From the NCBI RefSeq assembly GCF_000283155.1, contig NW_004454163.1:19363648-19427647 (forward strand): 64,000 nucleotides of DNA, read 5' to 3'. Source of the stretch: Ceratotherium simum simum. Lineage: Eukaryota; Chordata; Mammalia; Perissodactyla; Rhinocerotidae. The notes beneath the pieces are model-generated. The model had not been told where the DNA came from, did no database searches, and saw nothing but the letters and a program-made list of their open reading frames with translations. Position numbers and translations under genes: made by a program. This document shows positions 10,920-23,469 of the stretch, piece after piece (within the stretch, counting starts at the first letter, position 1; each line of letters starts with the position of its first letter).

Positions 10920-11484
10920 ATTTTGGTTCACCAGCACAATCCACATGGTAATGAACTCACATGTTTTAGTTGTCAGTTTCTGGATGCTCCTCCTCAAGGG
11001 GTATAGATTAATCCAAACTAGATTAGCCGGGGAATTGGGATGGTGGGAGGTCTGGAGATCATGTCAGATGTAGAATGGCTGATGGAACTGAGTATGCACA
11101 ACTACATTAAGAGAAGACTTGAGATAAATACGATAACTGTTCTCAGGGGGCGTGATCAGACGTCTTTTGTGTTGTGCCAGGGAACCAAATTAGGACCAAA
11201 GCTTTGAAGTTACAGGATGCAGATTTCAGCACCATGTAAGAACTTGATATTTACACTATTGGCTGTTTGCTATGGTTTATGCACTGCTATTTTATTTAAA
11301 TCTCCAAACAATCCTATGAGAAAGGGTTGGTGTAGAGAGCTATGTACTGACTAGGAAAGCACTTCACCATAGGTTGTTAAGTGAACGTAAGCTTACTAGT
11401 CGCGAAATGGTCTACCTGGAATAAAAATGAGGCTCCAATCCCTACATGTGTTCAAGCAGAGGATGGCCGAACAGGTAGTCAAAT
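10920..11484. other. Intergenic, nothing recognised
   Basis: No exon, conserved ORF or assignable repeat was seen. Confidence 0.4.
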
Positions 11485-11500
11485 AAAATTACAACTGAGA

Positions 11501-11706
11501 GGGCCGGCCCTGTGGCTTAGCGGTTAAGTGCACGCGCTCCGCTGCTGGCGGCCTGGGTTCGGATCCCGGGCGCGCACAGACGCACTGCTTCTCTGGCCAT
11601 GCTGAGGCTGCGTCCCACATACAGCAACTAGAAGGATGTGCAGCTATGACATACAACTATCTACTGGGGCTTTGGGGGAAAAAAATAAATAAATAAAATT
11701 AAAAAA
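11501..11706 (+). mobile_element. ERE-A SINE, near-consensus, with 16-bp duplication
   Basis: GGGCCGGCCCTGTGGCTTAG start, intact A and B boxes, CTACTGGGGCTTTGGGGG end and an (AAATAA)n tail. The duplication AAAATTACAACTGAGA flanks it (11485-11500 and 11707-11722). This is one of the best-preserved copies in the window, suggesting recent insertion. Confidence 0.96.
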
Positions 11707-12299
11707 AAAATTACAACTGAGAAAAGACGTTGGCAATTAACCAAGTCCCTGTATTCTAGAGATGAGGAACTGAGTCTTAGGGACATGAGAGGATCTGGAC
11801 AAAGACACACAGCCAGTAAGCTGTGCAGATGACTGGACTGAGCAGGCTCCAGGACTAGTGTCTTCCAAGTCCTCACCTGATGCTATGTAACGAGTCCCCT
11901 GCAATGCCAGCTGTTAGCAGTCAGAGTAAGACACTGCTGCAGATAAGGTTGAATGCTCAGAAGACAGTGACTCCACAAGTCTGGGGTGTCACCTGCCTGG
12001 CAGACCGAGACGCTACCAATTAGTTCTCCAATCCCTCCTGCCTGCAGGAGAGCCCAGCTATATATACATCTACATCTACAGAGTCCCCTTTCATCTTTCC
12101 TTATCCTGAGCCCTAAGGCTAAGTCTTGGGTGAAAGCCACTGGGCCCGCCAGACCATTACATTTCCTGACAGCTTTCTTCCTGGGAGGAGCTGTCCACCA
12201 GTGCTGCTGGAGGAAGCTAGGGGAGGGGGCATTGTACAGCTGTCACTGTCTCCTTCCCGCTAGGGACAAATTAGGATGAGTCACAAACTAATATTAGTT

Positions 12300-12520
12300 A
12301 ATGATGTTTGAAAACACCTACCAATGCCAGGCACTGTTCTAAAAGTTTCAGGTATATTAACTCACTTAATAGTCCTTCTGACCCTCCAGAGTAGGTACTT
12401 ATTTATCATCCCCATTTTACAGCACCAAGTTAAATAAACTTCCCAGCATCACAAAGCGAGCAAATGGTGATTCAAAGGCAGTCAGTCCGGCTGCAAAGCC
12501 TGCTCTCACTCACTGGAAAA
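12300..12520 (-). repeat. MIR SINE
   Basis: Reverse MIR: CCAGGCACTGTTCTAAAAG, TTAACTCACTTAATAGTCCT, ATCCCCATTTTACAGCACC, AAGGCAGTCAGTCCGGCTG. Confidence 0.8.
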
Positions 12521-12629
12521 GGCCATTTCAGAGCTCTTTTGCCAATACCATTAGTGTGTGAACATCCATACTGACTTCCCGGAGTTATTTTGTCTTTCCA
12601 AAAAAAAAAAAGCGCTATAATACCCAGGT

Positions 12630-12935
12630 ATGTTAGTTTACTAGGGCCACAGAGTACCACGAACTGGGTGGTTTAAGCAACAGAAATTTATCATCTCATA
12701 GCTCTGGAGGCCAGAAGTCCAAAATCAAGGAGTTGGCAGGGTTGGTTCCTTCTGAGCCTGAGAGGGAGAATCTGTTCTATGCCTCTCGCCTAGCATCTGG
12801 TGGTTTCCTGGCAATCTTTGGCATTCCTTGGCCTGTAGAAGAATCACCCCGAGTTCTGCAGTCATCTTCTCATGGTGTCCTCCCTGTGTGCAGGCACACA
12901 GTTTCAAATCTTCCCTGGATTAGTTGTTTGTAGAC
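12630..12935 (-). mobile_element. MLT1-type MaLR LTR fragment
   Basis: GTTAGTTTACTAGGGCCACA, GGGTGGTTTAAGCAACAGAA and CTCTGGAGGCCAGAAGTCC in MLT1 reverse order. The right part is degraded. Confidence 0.78.
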
Positions 12936-12939
12936 CTCC

Positions 12940-13588
12940 GAGGAGGTGGTCAGATTTATTTATTGGTCCAATGAACCAAATTAGGTAAAAATTGTTTTCA
13001 CATACACTAGAGCATGTTTTATAGAAGGATGCAATTATACAACAACGAGACTGCTGGTCTCATTAGACACAGTGAATCTTCCAGAAGCCAGCAGCACGAG
13101 CCTAAAGGACTTACGACCTAGTCTGTGCTATCCCACCACTGTGTGGAGAATAGGGATGGGGATATCCAGAGAACAGAGCATGGAAAAGCAGTGACCCAAA
13201 CCTCCTCTGTCACCAGTGTCAGAGTGGTGGCTTAACTGTTGGACGAGGTCATTGAAACTGCCCTTTAAAGTGCTACTAAAATGTCAGGGGGAGAGATTCA
13301 AGTAATTTGTTGATTTAGCATTTGGTGACTTCTAATTGTCCTGCAATTTTTAAAGATTTAGTTCCAAAACATTTAGCAAACATATCCCCCAAGGCACTGT
13401 GGAAGATGGCTGTCTACAAGGAGCTCACCATCCTGTGAAAGACACAACAGGTACCCACCTATCTGTAGTGCAAGGTCACCTGGAGGGAAATTGTTGCAAG
13501 GAGGCTGCAGGGCACAGGGGCAGGAGACCCCCATGAAGGGGAGAAAGGGAAGGCTTCCCAGAGGTTGTGGTATATAAATGGTGGCTAA
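12940..13588. other. Intergenic, nothing recognised
   Basis: No exon or assignable repeat was seen. Confidence 0.4.
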
Positions 13589-13589
13589 A

Positions 13590-14393
13590 AGTGTTCTGTT
13601 GTCAATTTCCAACGGGGTGGGGCGTGGTTCCCTGACACCACCAAGCAATTCTCTGAGACTAGCTGGGTGTCTACAATTCAACTCAATTCTGACACTATCT
13701 ACCTGGCAATAGCATCAGATTCCACAGGTTAAGGCCTCAGTCCACAAGACTGCCCTCCACTTCAGATGCCAATTGCAAATTTAGGTTGTCACCTGTACTT
13801 CTGACTAATTGGCTATAAATCAGAGGTTCCCATGACACCCTCCTTGGGATTGATTAATTTGCTAGAGCAACACAGAACTCAGGAAACCAGCTTACTCACT
13901 AGATTATCGGTTTATTATAAAAGGATATAACTCAGGAACAGCCAGATGGAAGAGAGGCACATGGCAAGGTACGGGGAAAAGAAGTGGAGCTTCCTTGCTC
14001 TCTGAATGCACCCTTCTCTCCAAATCTCCACGTGTTCACCAACCCAGAAGCTCTCCAAAACCTGTCTTTTAGGGTAGTCATGGAGGCTTCACTACATAGT
14101 CATGATTGGTTAAATCGTTGGCCTTTGGGGATTGATTCAACCTCCAGCCCCACTCCCTTCCTTGGAGGTCAGGGAAATGGGACTGAAAGTTCTAACTCTC
14201 TAATCACATGGTTGATTCTCCTGGCAACCAGCCACCATCCTTAGGTACGGATCAGGTCACCTCATTAACATAACAAAAGACACCCTTATTGCTCTATTCA
14301 CTTAAGAAATTCCAAGAGTTTTAGGAGCTCTGTGCCAGAAACAAGGACAAAGACCAAATACATATATCATATTATAAATCACAATATCACAGG
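13590..14393 (-). mobile_element. ERV-class LTR, old, family uncertain
   Basis: Reverse-oriented LTR-like sequence. It contains TTATTATAAAAGGATA, AACTCAGGAACAGCCAG, TCCACGTGTTCACCAACCC, ATGGAGGCTTCACTACATAG, and GCTCTGTGCCAGAAACAAGG near the end. I recognise the text as a widespread mammalian LTR but cannot name the family with certainty. Confidence 0.55.
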
Positions 14394-14796
14394 AACCAAC
14401 CCATCACAGTTTCCACTACCTCAAAAGGTGGCAATGAACCCCAAATAGCACACAGCCCTTCTCTATTAAAGACTATCAGAAGATACAATTTCCTAAAAAA
14501 GAAGTGGTAAGTGAGAGATTTACAAAGGATAGAGGGTTTTCTTTTGACACAATCATCAGAATTAAAAGAGCATGGGGACAGGGAGGTAAGGAAGAGCTTT
14601 TTACTTTTTACAATACACATACACTTCTGAATTATAATTTTTTGAAAGAATATTCATGATTTGTTCCATAAATGTTTATTGAGTATCTATTCTGGGCCAG
14701 GTACTGTTATAGGTGGTGGGAATTCCGCATGTACTATTCTTATAATAAAAATTAAAATATGAACATTGAGAATAGATAACAGATGACTAGTGATGG

Positions 14797-15365
14797 TGTT
14801 CAGGGCAGGCCGCCCGAAGATGCGCCACTCTGGTATGCAGATTATTTTGAGCTGAAGGCAATAAAGGCTCAGATGACTCACCAAGAACATTTGAGTTTCC
14901 CCTCGCAAACTGTCTAAAGAATTTAACATAGAAGACCTGTTCCAGGAAGGAGCCACTACCATATGATGGCTGTACTGTAATGTAGAATAGATGCTGTGAT
15001 AGAAAAGGCACCAACAATCCCATCTTATCAAAAATTCTGTCTCTCCCAGGCCACATTCTCTAGGTGGCCCTGAAAAGAGTTGTCAGACAAACATTTGCAT
15101 TTCCCTCTCCATGAGAATTGTCTTCTTCCCCTCTGAAATCCCAAACCACTACCCCCCCCACACACCCTCCTCATCTTTAGCTGAAAATACTCAAGCGAGC
15201 AGCTGAGTCAGAATGATGAGTTGCTCAGTTTATGAGTTTCTCCCATGTATACACGTTATTAAACTTTGTTTGATTTTCTCCTGCTAACCTGCCTTTTTAA
15301 TTATTTGGCCAGCCATACAAACTTTAAGGGAAAGGATGGAAGGGGATTCTCCCTCTTCCCCAACA
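14797..15365 (+). mobile_element. ERV1-like solo LTR (family X), copy 1
   Basis: TG...CA-bounded element from TGTTCAGGGCAGGCC to CTTCCCCAACA. It carries TAGAAGACCTGTTCCAGG, CCATATGATGGCTGTACTG and CCCATGTATACACGTTATT. The same family, in reverse, occupies 37193-38648. No flanking duplication is obvious and no internal genes are present. Confidence 0.72.
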
Positions 15366-15411
15366 CTAGGCTTTGAAAAGATTGTTCATATGTTAATTTC
15401 ATCTCTTTTTC

Positions 15412-15720
15412 TCTTTTTTTTTTTTGGTGAGGAAGATTCCCCCTGAGCTAACATCCATTGCCAATCTTCCTCTTCTTTTTTTCATTTTTTTGTGAGGAAG
15501 GTTAGCCCTAAGCTAACATCCATTGCCAATGCTCCTCTTTTTGCTGAGGAAGATTGGCCCTGGGCTAACATCCATGCCCATCTTCTACTTTATATGGGAT
15601 GCCACCACACCATGGCTTGACAAGCGGTGCGTTGGTCAGCACGTGGGATCCGAACCTGCAAACCCCAGGCTGCTGAAGCAGAGTGCACAAACTTAACCGC
15701 TACACCACCAGGATGGCTCC
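15412..15720 (-). mobile_element. ERE-B SINE with an extra internal unit
   Basis: Reverse long-type ERE. It has three GAGCTAACATCCATTGCC-type units instead of the usual two, so one repeat unit was gained, or a second truncated copy landed in the tail. Confidence 0.85.
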
Positions 15721-15917
15721 CTTTTTTTTTTTTTTGCCTCAAGGAAGATTAGCCCTGAGCTAACACCTGTGCCAATCTTCCTCTACTTTGTATATGGGAT
15801 GCCTCCACAGCATGGCTGGTGAGTGGAGTAGGTCTGTGCCCAGATGGGAACCCACAAACCTGGGCCGCCAAAGCAGAGCACGTGGAACTTTAACCACTCG
15901 GCCATGGGGCTGGCCCC
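15721..15917 (-). mobile_element. ERE-C SINE
   Basis: Reverse ERE directly abutting the previous copy: T tail, GGCTGGTGAGTGGAGTAGG region, and end GCCATGGGGCTGGCCCC. Confidence 0.88.
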
Positions 15918-16024
15918 ATAATTTCATTTCTTTTCCTTAAGATTGTTTAAAGTCTATCTTCAAAGTCAACAATAAGAAAAAGAAATAAGACACCAAAAAA
16001 AATCTAGGATAGGGAGTGTTGTGT

Positions 16025-16557
16025 GTATTGGTTTGATATGACTGTGTTACCACAAAAAATTGGGGTTCTCTTGCCCGATGCACATAAAGAGCCAATTATT
16101 ATGGTATCAGCTTTTGAGAAAAGAAAAGGCTTTATTGCAAGGTTGACCATCAAGGAAACAGGAGGCAACACTCTCAAATCTGTCTTCCCAATCCACAGCA
16201 TGGGGCAAAATTTATGGGATGAAGGGCAAGGTGGTTTGAAGTGTGGAGATAGATGATTGGAGGCAAGAAGTGAGGTAATTGATGATCCGTGCAAGTGTAG
16301 TCAAGCTTCATGGCTCTTCACAGGATGCACGTTCACAAAATGGTGGTGTTAGTATGATCTGAGGGCAGAGTTTTTGGCCCCTTGATGTCAAAAGGGTCAC
16401 TTATCTGGCATTTACACAGGCCCAGGTGCTGGTCTTGTTGTCTCAACTGGCCTGAACTGGACAAGTGGCCGACTCTCAGTTCCTGAAAAACAACTCTTAA
16501 TTACTCTGTTGATAAGATGGGGTCAGTTGAACTGGTCCTACTGGGCCCATGGTTACA
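16025..16557 (-). mobile_element. ERV1-like solo LTR (family Y), copy 1
   Basis: Reverse-oriented LTR. It shares several long segments with 41070-41556: GACCAGTTCAACTGACCCCA as the reverse complement of 16519-16538, TAATTAAGAGTTGTT, the CAAAATGGTGGTGTTAGTAT block and the poly(A)-signal region (GCAATAAAG at about 16127-16135 on the minus strand). No internal retroviral genes. Confidence 0.75.
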
Positions 16558-16625
16558 ACTTCAAATCCACTTGTCTATGACACAGGCCAAAAAAAAAGTT
16601 GTTGTTTTGATATAGGGATGAAGTA

Positions 16626-16853
16626 GGGGCCGGTGTAGTGGTTAAGTTCAGCGTGCTCTGCTTTGGTGGCCCCAGTTCATGGGTTTGGATCCAGGGCCTG
16701 GACCTACACCACTCATCAAGCCATGTTGTAGAGGTGACCCACATACACAATAGTGGAAGATGGGCTCAGGGCCACTCTTCCTCAAGCAAAAAGAGGACGA
16801 TTGGAAACAGATGTTAGCTCAGGGCCAATCTTCCTCACCAAAAAAAAAAAAAA
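16626..16853 (+). mobile_element. ERE-C SINE
   Basis: GGGGCCGGTGTAGTGGTTAAG head, CCTACACCACTCATCAAGCC, then a long-type 3' body with an A tail. An imperfect TGAAGTAAG-like duplication flanks it. Confidence 0.9.
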
Positions 16854-16879
16854 GATTGAAGTAAGTTCTGTCAGGATGT

Positions 16880-17480
16880 CATCATCTCATCTCTTGTCAT
16901 TGATAAGCACTCAGTAGGTCACTGGATGAACAGTGTTGGGGTGCTTATAAGTAAGAACATGTAGAGAAGCAACAGGCATTCTTTGCTGACTTAATAAACT
17001 GTCCAAAGACCTTGGGGCATTAGCTCCTACCATGGTAAGGGTGACTCCCTTATCAGTAGGGTTGACAAACCTCAGTGGCCCATGTAGGAGATCAGCCTGC
17101 CCACCGACCTTGGCATTGTCGTTCCCCAGCAACATGCTGTAGCAACAAGGGACTTTTATTGTGTGCTGGCAGCTGGAAGTCAGCTTTTGGTTGGTTTAAC
17201 CCTCTCTCCTCAGTGCATAGTCATACACAAAGGTACACCTGGGTTAAATTTGGACTTTATTCCTTTATTTCCCCTTGCCTGGAACAAGAGTGTGATTATT
17301 CTGTCATTGGTTGGGTGTGTGTTATTTTTTTATTGGATTATTAAGAGATACTATCCTGTAGGCTATTGGCTTGTGATACTATTATAAATCTCACAGTGAA
17401 CTTGTGTTAAATAAACTATTGGCAAAGACAGTTTTAGTCTGTGACCATTAATTTGCTGCCCCCCAAACAAAACAGGGGGT
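16880..17480 (+). repeat. LTR-like sequence, low confidence
   Basis: Ends with TTAAATAAACTATTGG and a TAATTTGCTGCCCCCCAAAC stretch, resembling an LTR 3' end with a polyadenylation signal. No family can be named. Confidence 0.3.
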
Positions 17481-17629
17481 CAGGAGAAATTTTTACACTA
17501 TCTGTATTTTAAAAATATTTTACAATAAGAATACCTTAACGTATTACTTGTAGAATAAAATTTAAAATTTAGGAAAGATGCATTGGTAAGTGAAGAGTTT
17601 TGGAGAGCTGATCCATGCTGCTGCTGTTT

Positions 17630-19250
17630 TTTTAATTGTAAAACATGTCATGAAAAGAAATATATAATGGACACAGTTTAAAGGACAATGTTGTGAAACC
17701 CACTACCCAACTAAGAAATAGTAACAATATCCCAGAAGCCCTCTCTGTGCTTCTCCTTGATTGCATCTCCCTCGACGAAAGGTAACCACCATCCTAACGT
17801 CTCTGCTAATAAGTCTCTAGATTTTTAGAAATTGTTTTACCACTTCTGTATGTATTCCTAAATATATTGTTTACTTTTGCCTGTTTTTGAACTATATAAA
17901 AAGAATTATTCAGTGTGTATTATTTTGTGACTTGTTTTTCCTTCAAAATTCTGAGATTTATCCATGTGGATGCATACATTTAAGAATTCACTCTTTAAAT
18001 TAATTAATTTTTTTATTGACTTGCCTATAGTAAACCGACAATGTTAAGGGTATATCTAAATCTTTTCATACGTAAATATGTGTGTAACCACCACTCACAT
18101 CAAGATATAGAACATTTCTAACACCCTAGAAAGCCCGCTTGTTCTCCTTTCCAATCAATACCTCCCAGAAGTAACCATTATTCACATCTTGAGCAACACG
18201 GATTACTTTTAATTTCATTTATTTTTCATTGCTGCAAAGTAGACCTTAAACAAATAGCCAGTTATTTCTCCAGCAAAAATGGATTTATTCGGGGTCAGCA
18301 AATAATTGCAATTCGAAATCTGCAACCATGGGAAGCCACCTGCAAGTCCCCTAGCAGGTAGGGAGGAAAAACTCTTTTATAGACGGGAGGAGGAGGTTGG
18401 GAGGGCTATTGTAAACAAAGAGTCCATTGGAGCAATTGAGAATTCGATGTGTAGTGTCTTTTCATTGGCTGAGCTGTGACAGTCTCTCATTGGCTGAGCT
18501 TCTTGCTGGTAAAGAAAACAAAGCATTTCTTCATCCTGTTGGGCTCTGCTGTTGACCTGGGGCTGGCAAGCTCCCCGATTTGGCCTCCCAACTCCAATTT
18601 AATGAGGTTTCTATTTTTCAATTAGACACATAGTATTCCAGTATATGCATATTTTATGAATTTGGACATAAAATGATTGCTGATTGGCTTTTGGATCCCT
18701 GGATCAGGTGAGCTAAGCAAATTCACCCCCATCATTTCCTTAACCCCAAATAATATTATCCCATGGTTTACACAACGGAATTTTTTGAAACCCACTTAAA
18801 GCATTATAAAAGGGTTTATGACACCAATTTATTCATCGTTCCTAATCTGGATGGACTTTTGTGGGCTTTTGGTTCCGTTGTATTTGGGCTATTACATAAA
18901 CAATGCTTCTATGAATATTCTTGTACATCTCCAGAGATACATGTTTTTCTCTGGTATTTAGAGTCTAGGAACGGAATGGCTGGATCATAGTGTACGTGCA
19001 CGTTCAACTTTATATCAACTTTATCAACCAGATAATGCCAAATTGGTTTCCAAAGTAGTTGTACCAATTTACACTCCCACCAGCAGTATATAGGAACTCC
19101 TTCTGTTCTTCACCCTCTCAACACTTGAGCTTTAATTTTACCATTCTGGTGGTTTCCCATTGTGGTTTTAATTTGTACTACCCTGCTGAAACACGTTGTC
19201 ATACGTTTATGTGCTTTTCTTCTGATGTGAAATACACTATTTATTTCACT
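17630..19250 (-). mobile_element. L1M LINE 3' region, fragmented
   Basis: The plus strand shows reversed L1M text: AACCACCATCCTAACGTCTC, TTTGTGACTTGTTTTTCC, then after an LTR insertion AATGGCTGGATCATAGTGTA, CCCACCAGCAGTATATAGG and CCATTGTGGTTTTAATTTG. Non-coding and degraded. It hosts the LTR at about 18230-18615. Confidence 0.75.
18230..18615 (-). mobile_element. Solo LTR with intact-looking promoter boxes
   Basis: On the minus strand, CCAATG-type boxes occur three times (plus-strand CATTGG near 18424, 18465 and 18488). They are followed at about 18374-18380 by TATAAAAGAG and then at about 18282-18287 by AATAAA. This is the U3-R order of a retroviral LTR. It interrupts the L1M. Exact ends and family are not fixed. 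Confidence 0.6.
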
Positions 19251-19471
19251 GCCTTCCTCATCTCCCCATCTGAAGTGATTTCTAGCCATCCAATTTGGGG
19301 TCAGAAAAGGCCATGCTGAGTAGCTCTTTAAATTTCAAAGCTATAAACTCTTCAGAGTTTAAAATCAGTGAAGCCTGGGGGCACTGATAGGTGGAGACCA
19401 TGGGACTCAGATCACAAGTGGATTCCCAAGTAACCAAAGGACTAGAATCATTAGTCAGGAAAGGGGCCAAG

Positions 19472-20063
19472 AGTGGTAGGCAGACTTCTAAGATGGCCCC
19501 CCTAGACGGACACACACCTTCTCCCAAATATCAATCAAATACTAACCTAGGTGCTGCTGTGAAAGGATTTTGCAGGTATAATTAAGGTACCAAATTAGTT
19601 GACCTTAAAATAGAGACTATCTAGGCAGGTCTGATTCAATCACATGAGCCTTTTAAAAGCAGAGAATTTTCTCTGGTGGTCCCAGAAGATTAGAAATCAG
19701 AGATGTGCTCTGGCTGCCCTGGAAGAAAGTGAACATCCAGTGAGCTGCTTATGGAGGCCACACGCCAAGGAACTGCAAGCAGCCGCTAGGAGCTGAGAGC
19801 GGTGCCTGGCTGACTAGAAGGAAAACGGGGACCTCGGTCCTACAACCGCAAGAAAATGAATTCTCTGACAGTGAGCTTGGAAGCCTAGATAACCACAGAC
19901 GAGGCCAACATCCTGGTTTCTGCCCAGTGAAATCCTGAGCAGAGAATCCAGCCATACCAATCCCAGATTTCTGACCTACAGAAATCGTGAGATAACATAT
20001 TTGTGTTGTTTTAAGCCACTGAGTTTGTGGTAATTTGTTATGCAGCAATAGAAAACGAATACA
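19472..20063 (+). mobile_element. MLT-type MaLR/ERVL solo LTR
   Basis: Starts AGTGGTAGGCAGACTTC and ends GTTTTAAGCCACTGAG, GTTTGTGGTAATTTGTTATG, AGAAAACGAATACA. This is the diagnostic 3' end of MLT LTRs. Confidence 0.8.
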
Positions 20064-20328
20064 CCAAGGAAGTATGAAAGTTCACCTGCTGAATTACAAG
20101 TCAGGAGCAGGACCTCTGTGTACGGCTTAAACGGTGGGTGTGTAATGTATAGGTCTAGGAGCATCATTTACATTGTTGTCCATGTGAATGATGCTCTCTG
20201 AAATTGGGCAGTGCACGCACAGCACAACTGTACACGGCAGTCCTGCAGGAGACTCCACTCTTGCCCTGTTCCAGTACCTAGGCTACCTCTTTTACCCTTT
20301 TTTGCCCTTAGTAGAAGTGAGAGGGGGT

Positions 20329-20584
20329 GCCGGCCCCGGTGGCTCAAGTGGTTAAGTGGGCACGCCCTGCTTCGGCGGCCCAGGGTTCACAGGTTCGGAT
20401 CCTGGGAGCGCACTGATGCACCGCTTGTCAAAGCCATGCTGTGGCGGCGTTCCATATAAAGTGGAGGAAGATGGGCACGGATGTTAACTCAGGGCCAACC
20501 TTCTTCAGCAAAAAAAGAGGAAGATTGGCATAGGATATTAGCTCAGGGCTGATCTTCCTCACAAAAAAAGAAAAAAAAAAAAAG
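20329..20584 (+). mobile_element. ERE-B SINE
   Basis: GCCGGCCCCGGTGGCTCAAG head, GTTCGGATCCTGGG B box, long-type body and A tail. It is flanked by AAGTGAGAGG / AAATGAGAGG. Confidence 0.93.
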
Positions 20585-20599
20585 AAATGAGAGGATTGA

Positions 20600-21320
20600 G
20601 CTAGGGGTACCTGAAGGTCCATACCAGCTCAACATGTGGAGTGGCTAGTATATTTTGTGACTACTTATCACACACGGGGCCTTCACAGTTCATTGACAGT
20701 TCTCACCTTATCAATTTAACCTCTCTCTTCACTTAATACGTTTGCTCACAGTCTTTGCTTCTTCCTTAAGGAGCAGTCACCATGTTAATGAAGATGGCTT
20801 TGAGGATGGAACCATTAGCTCCCTGGGGAGGAAACCACAGGAGACTTCTCTCCTCTTCCTCCTTTTGATATGCGTGAACTCAGGACAATCAGCTTTAGAG
20901 AGTTCAGGAGGCTAAGACCAGTGGTTAAAAGTTCTTTTCCGACCTGTCAGTCTGCTGAATAGATCCACATGCCGGTGGTGGTCATTTTGAGGAAGTGCTG
21001 ATTCCCGTTTCCCAGGAAGGCAGCTTAGTAATGAAAAAGAACACGTGACAAATCCCGAGTCAGACGAGCCTAGAATAATCACCCGAGATGAGCCCATCTC
21101 ACAAAAAGAGATAGGAAATGCAGTTAAAATGAACGAACGCAAAAATAAGCTACTGAAAGTAGGTAAGTTAAAAAGTCATGCTGCAAAGTGAGCAAAATTA
21201 AAACTTTAAAACCAGTCCACAATCACGGAGTAGTCCACACTCCCCTCTCCATTTCTGCCCAGTTATTCCCACTATGGTCTTACATGGTATCAGCAGCTGT
21301 GACAGCTCCATAGCGAGTCA
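20600..21320. other. Intergenic, nothing recognised
   Basis: No exon, conserved ORF or assignable repeat was seen. Confidence 0.4.
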
Positions 21321-21329
21321 ATATTTTAA

Positions 21330-21505
21330 AATAACGTAGGTTAAGAGCACGGCTTTGAAATCCTAGTCTGTCCACTGAACATATTTAAACTCTATGACTC
21401 TGTTTCTTTGACTGTATTTCAGTTTTATAAGGATCCGATAAGATCACGTGTGTGAAATACCCTTGCACAGTGCCAAGCACATGCATTTAACAAATAATAG
21501 CTCTT
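21330..21505 (+). repeat. MIR SINE fragment
   Basis: CTCTATGACTCTGTTTC, GATCCGATAAGATCACGTG and CACAGTGCCAAGCACATGC follow the MIR 3' half. Confidence 0.55.
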
Positions 21506-21776
21506 ACTAGAAAGGCTACCCTGAAATCTAGATGGACAGATGGTAGGACTGATATTTTGGGGCAAGAGAACGCCAGTGTGGTGTAGGACAGTGGCTATCA
21601 AATCCAGTCCAAGGATAGGTGATAAGTTTTCACCAATCAACCATAAAAAGAAGAAAAATATGAATAGTGAACTTTTCATAAACTTTTTCAAATGAATGGG
21701 CTATTGTTATCCTTTATTCTCACGTTCTCTTTCATTCTTTTGGTGTCACAACGTCTTTTTTTAAATGAAATAATGG

Positions 21777-21976
21777 CGGGCCGGCCCCATGGCTTAGCGG
21801 TTAAGTGCACGCGCTCCGCTGCTGGTGGCCCAGGTTCGGATCCCCGGGGGGCGCACCAACGCACCGCTTCTCCGGCCATGCTGAGGCCGCATCCCACATA
21901 CAGCAAGTAGAAGGATATGCAGCTATGACCTACAACTATCTGCTGGGGCTTTGGGGGAAAAAATAAATAAATAAAA
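21777..21976 (+). mobile_element. ERE-A SINE with 16-bp duplication
   Basis: Complete copy with an (AAATAA)n tail. TTAAATGAAATAATGG flanks it at 21761-21776 and 21977-21992. Recent insertion. Confidence 0.96.
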
Positions 21977-21999
21977 TTAAATGAAATAATGGTGATAAT

Positions 22000-23465
22000 A
22001 AATTACAGCTTTTTAATATATTCCTGCTTGGCAAAATAAAAAGACCTCAACTGTGTATGAGTCCCCTCAATCTTTTTAAACACTTTTTTTTTTACTAGTA
22101 CGTAAAATATAAGACTGGAACCAGTGCTCGAGTGTGAGACTGTTAGAAGCGGAAAAGGCCTTAGGAGACCAGTGATTCTCAGCAGGGTGGGTTTAAATGA
22201 ACTGGAATGACCTGGGGGATCTTTTCAAAATTATCCATACTGAACCTCTTAAGAGTATTGAATTAGAAAACTGGTGTGCTACAGAAAGCACGAGGGAGTA
22301 AATCCAGAAAGACAACGTGGGATCCAGGAAACAAGATATTCAACACAGGAATGGTAAAGAAAAGTCCCAAGGACTGCCACTGTGCTCCAGGCCTCAGCAA
22401 TAACTGGTCAAGAGAGGAAATGTATGGGAGAAAAAAGTAGTTAATTAATAACTTCAGCGAAGCACCTCTCCTACTTGAAAGGAAACTCAGTCACACTACT
22501 CTCATAATCTATGCAGTGAGAAGTATTTACATTGTATCAGTCAGTGTCCAGCAAGAAACAATGTCACCCTCGAGACAAAGCAGTGACCCAGAGCCAGTAC
22601 TGAGAGATGCTATCGCCCCTAGGCCCAAAAGGGCAAGGAGACAGAGGCCTTAGTGGAAACTGCAAGGAGTCCAGTGGTGTTGGCCACCCTGAGGCTCAGT
22701 GGCCTTGGCTGAGGAACACGCTTGGCCTGAAGGGAAGGAGCCAAGGGAATAAAGACCCTGACCTCACTCCTTCCCTCCCTCCCTCCCTTTTCCTGCTGCA
22801 GATCCCCACTGGCCAAACCAACAGATCCCAGAGGCCACGGGAGTCCGTTGATGTAGTCCACACAGCTTTCTTGGACAGAAAAGTAGGGTGAAGGGAGCAG
22901 ATTTGGAGGGGCAAATAGAAGGTATCTTGTGCACTCATAATGACAGAAACACTGATTAGTGACCTAACCAAAATTTACAAAAACACATGAGGATGTGTGG
23001 GAGAAGCAGAGGAACACAGTGTAGACAGCTATATCTCAACCACAGCAGGAAGTCAATGTCTAAAGTTGACAGCTCCAAAAAATAGCAGTAATGTATGTAT
23101 TATTTAGAAATACGGAGATAAAACATAAGACAAAAGCAAAAACTGAGTAAAGCCTTTGGGCACTAAAAGAGTAGGGACACCATAAACCTCACAATATTAT
23201 TTGATTTTAAAAAAATGATATATTTAATAAAAACAAATTAATTTTAAGAAAGTTGCTAGAAGGCCACACAAAAAAAAAACTAAGTGGTTACATCTGTGGA
23301 GCTAGAATAAAGGAATGAGAGTAGCGAAAGAATATTAACTTTTCATTTAACTTGCTCTTCATTGTTTTACTATCGATATTTGCTGTTTTTATACCTTTCA
23401 AAAACAAACTAATTAACTAAATTTAGTTGCTAAAGGGAATTTATCTTAACCCTCAGGGAGGTTGG
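22000..23465. other. Intergenic; possible unassigned old repeat at 22540-22920
   Basis: No exon. The part 22540-22920 (TGTATCAGTCAGTGTCCAGC ... CCAACAGATCCCAGAGGCC) looks like an old interspersed repeat that I cannot name. A (CCCT)n tract lies at 22769-22789. Confidence 0.35.
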
Positions 23466-23469
23466 GGCA

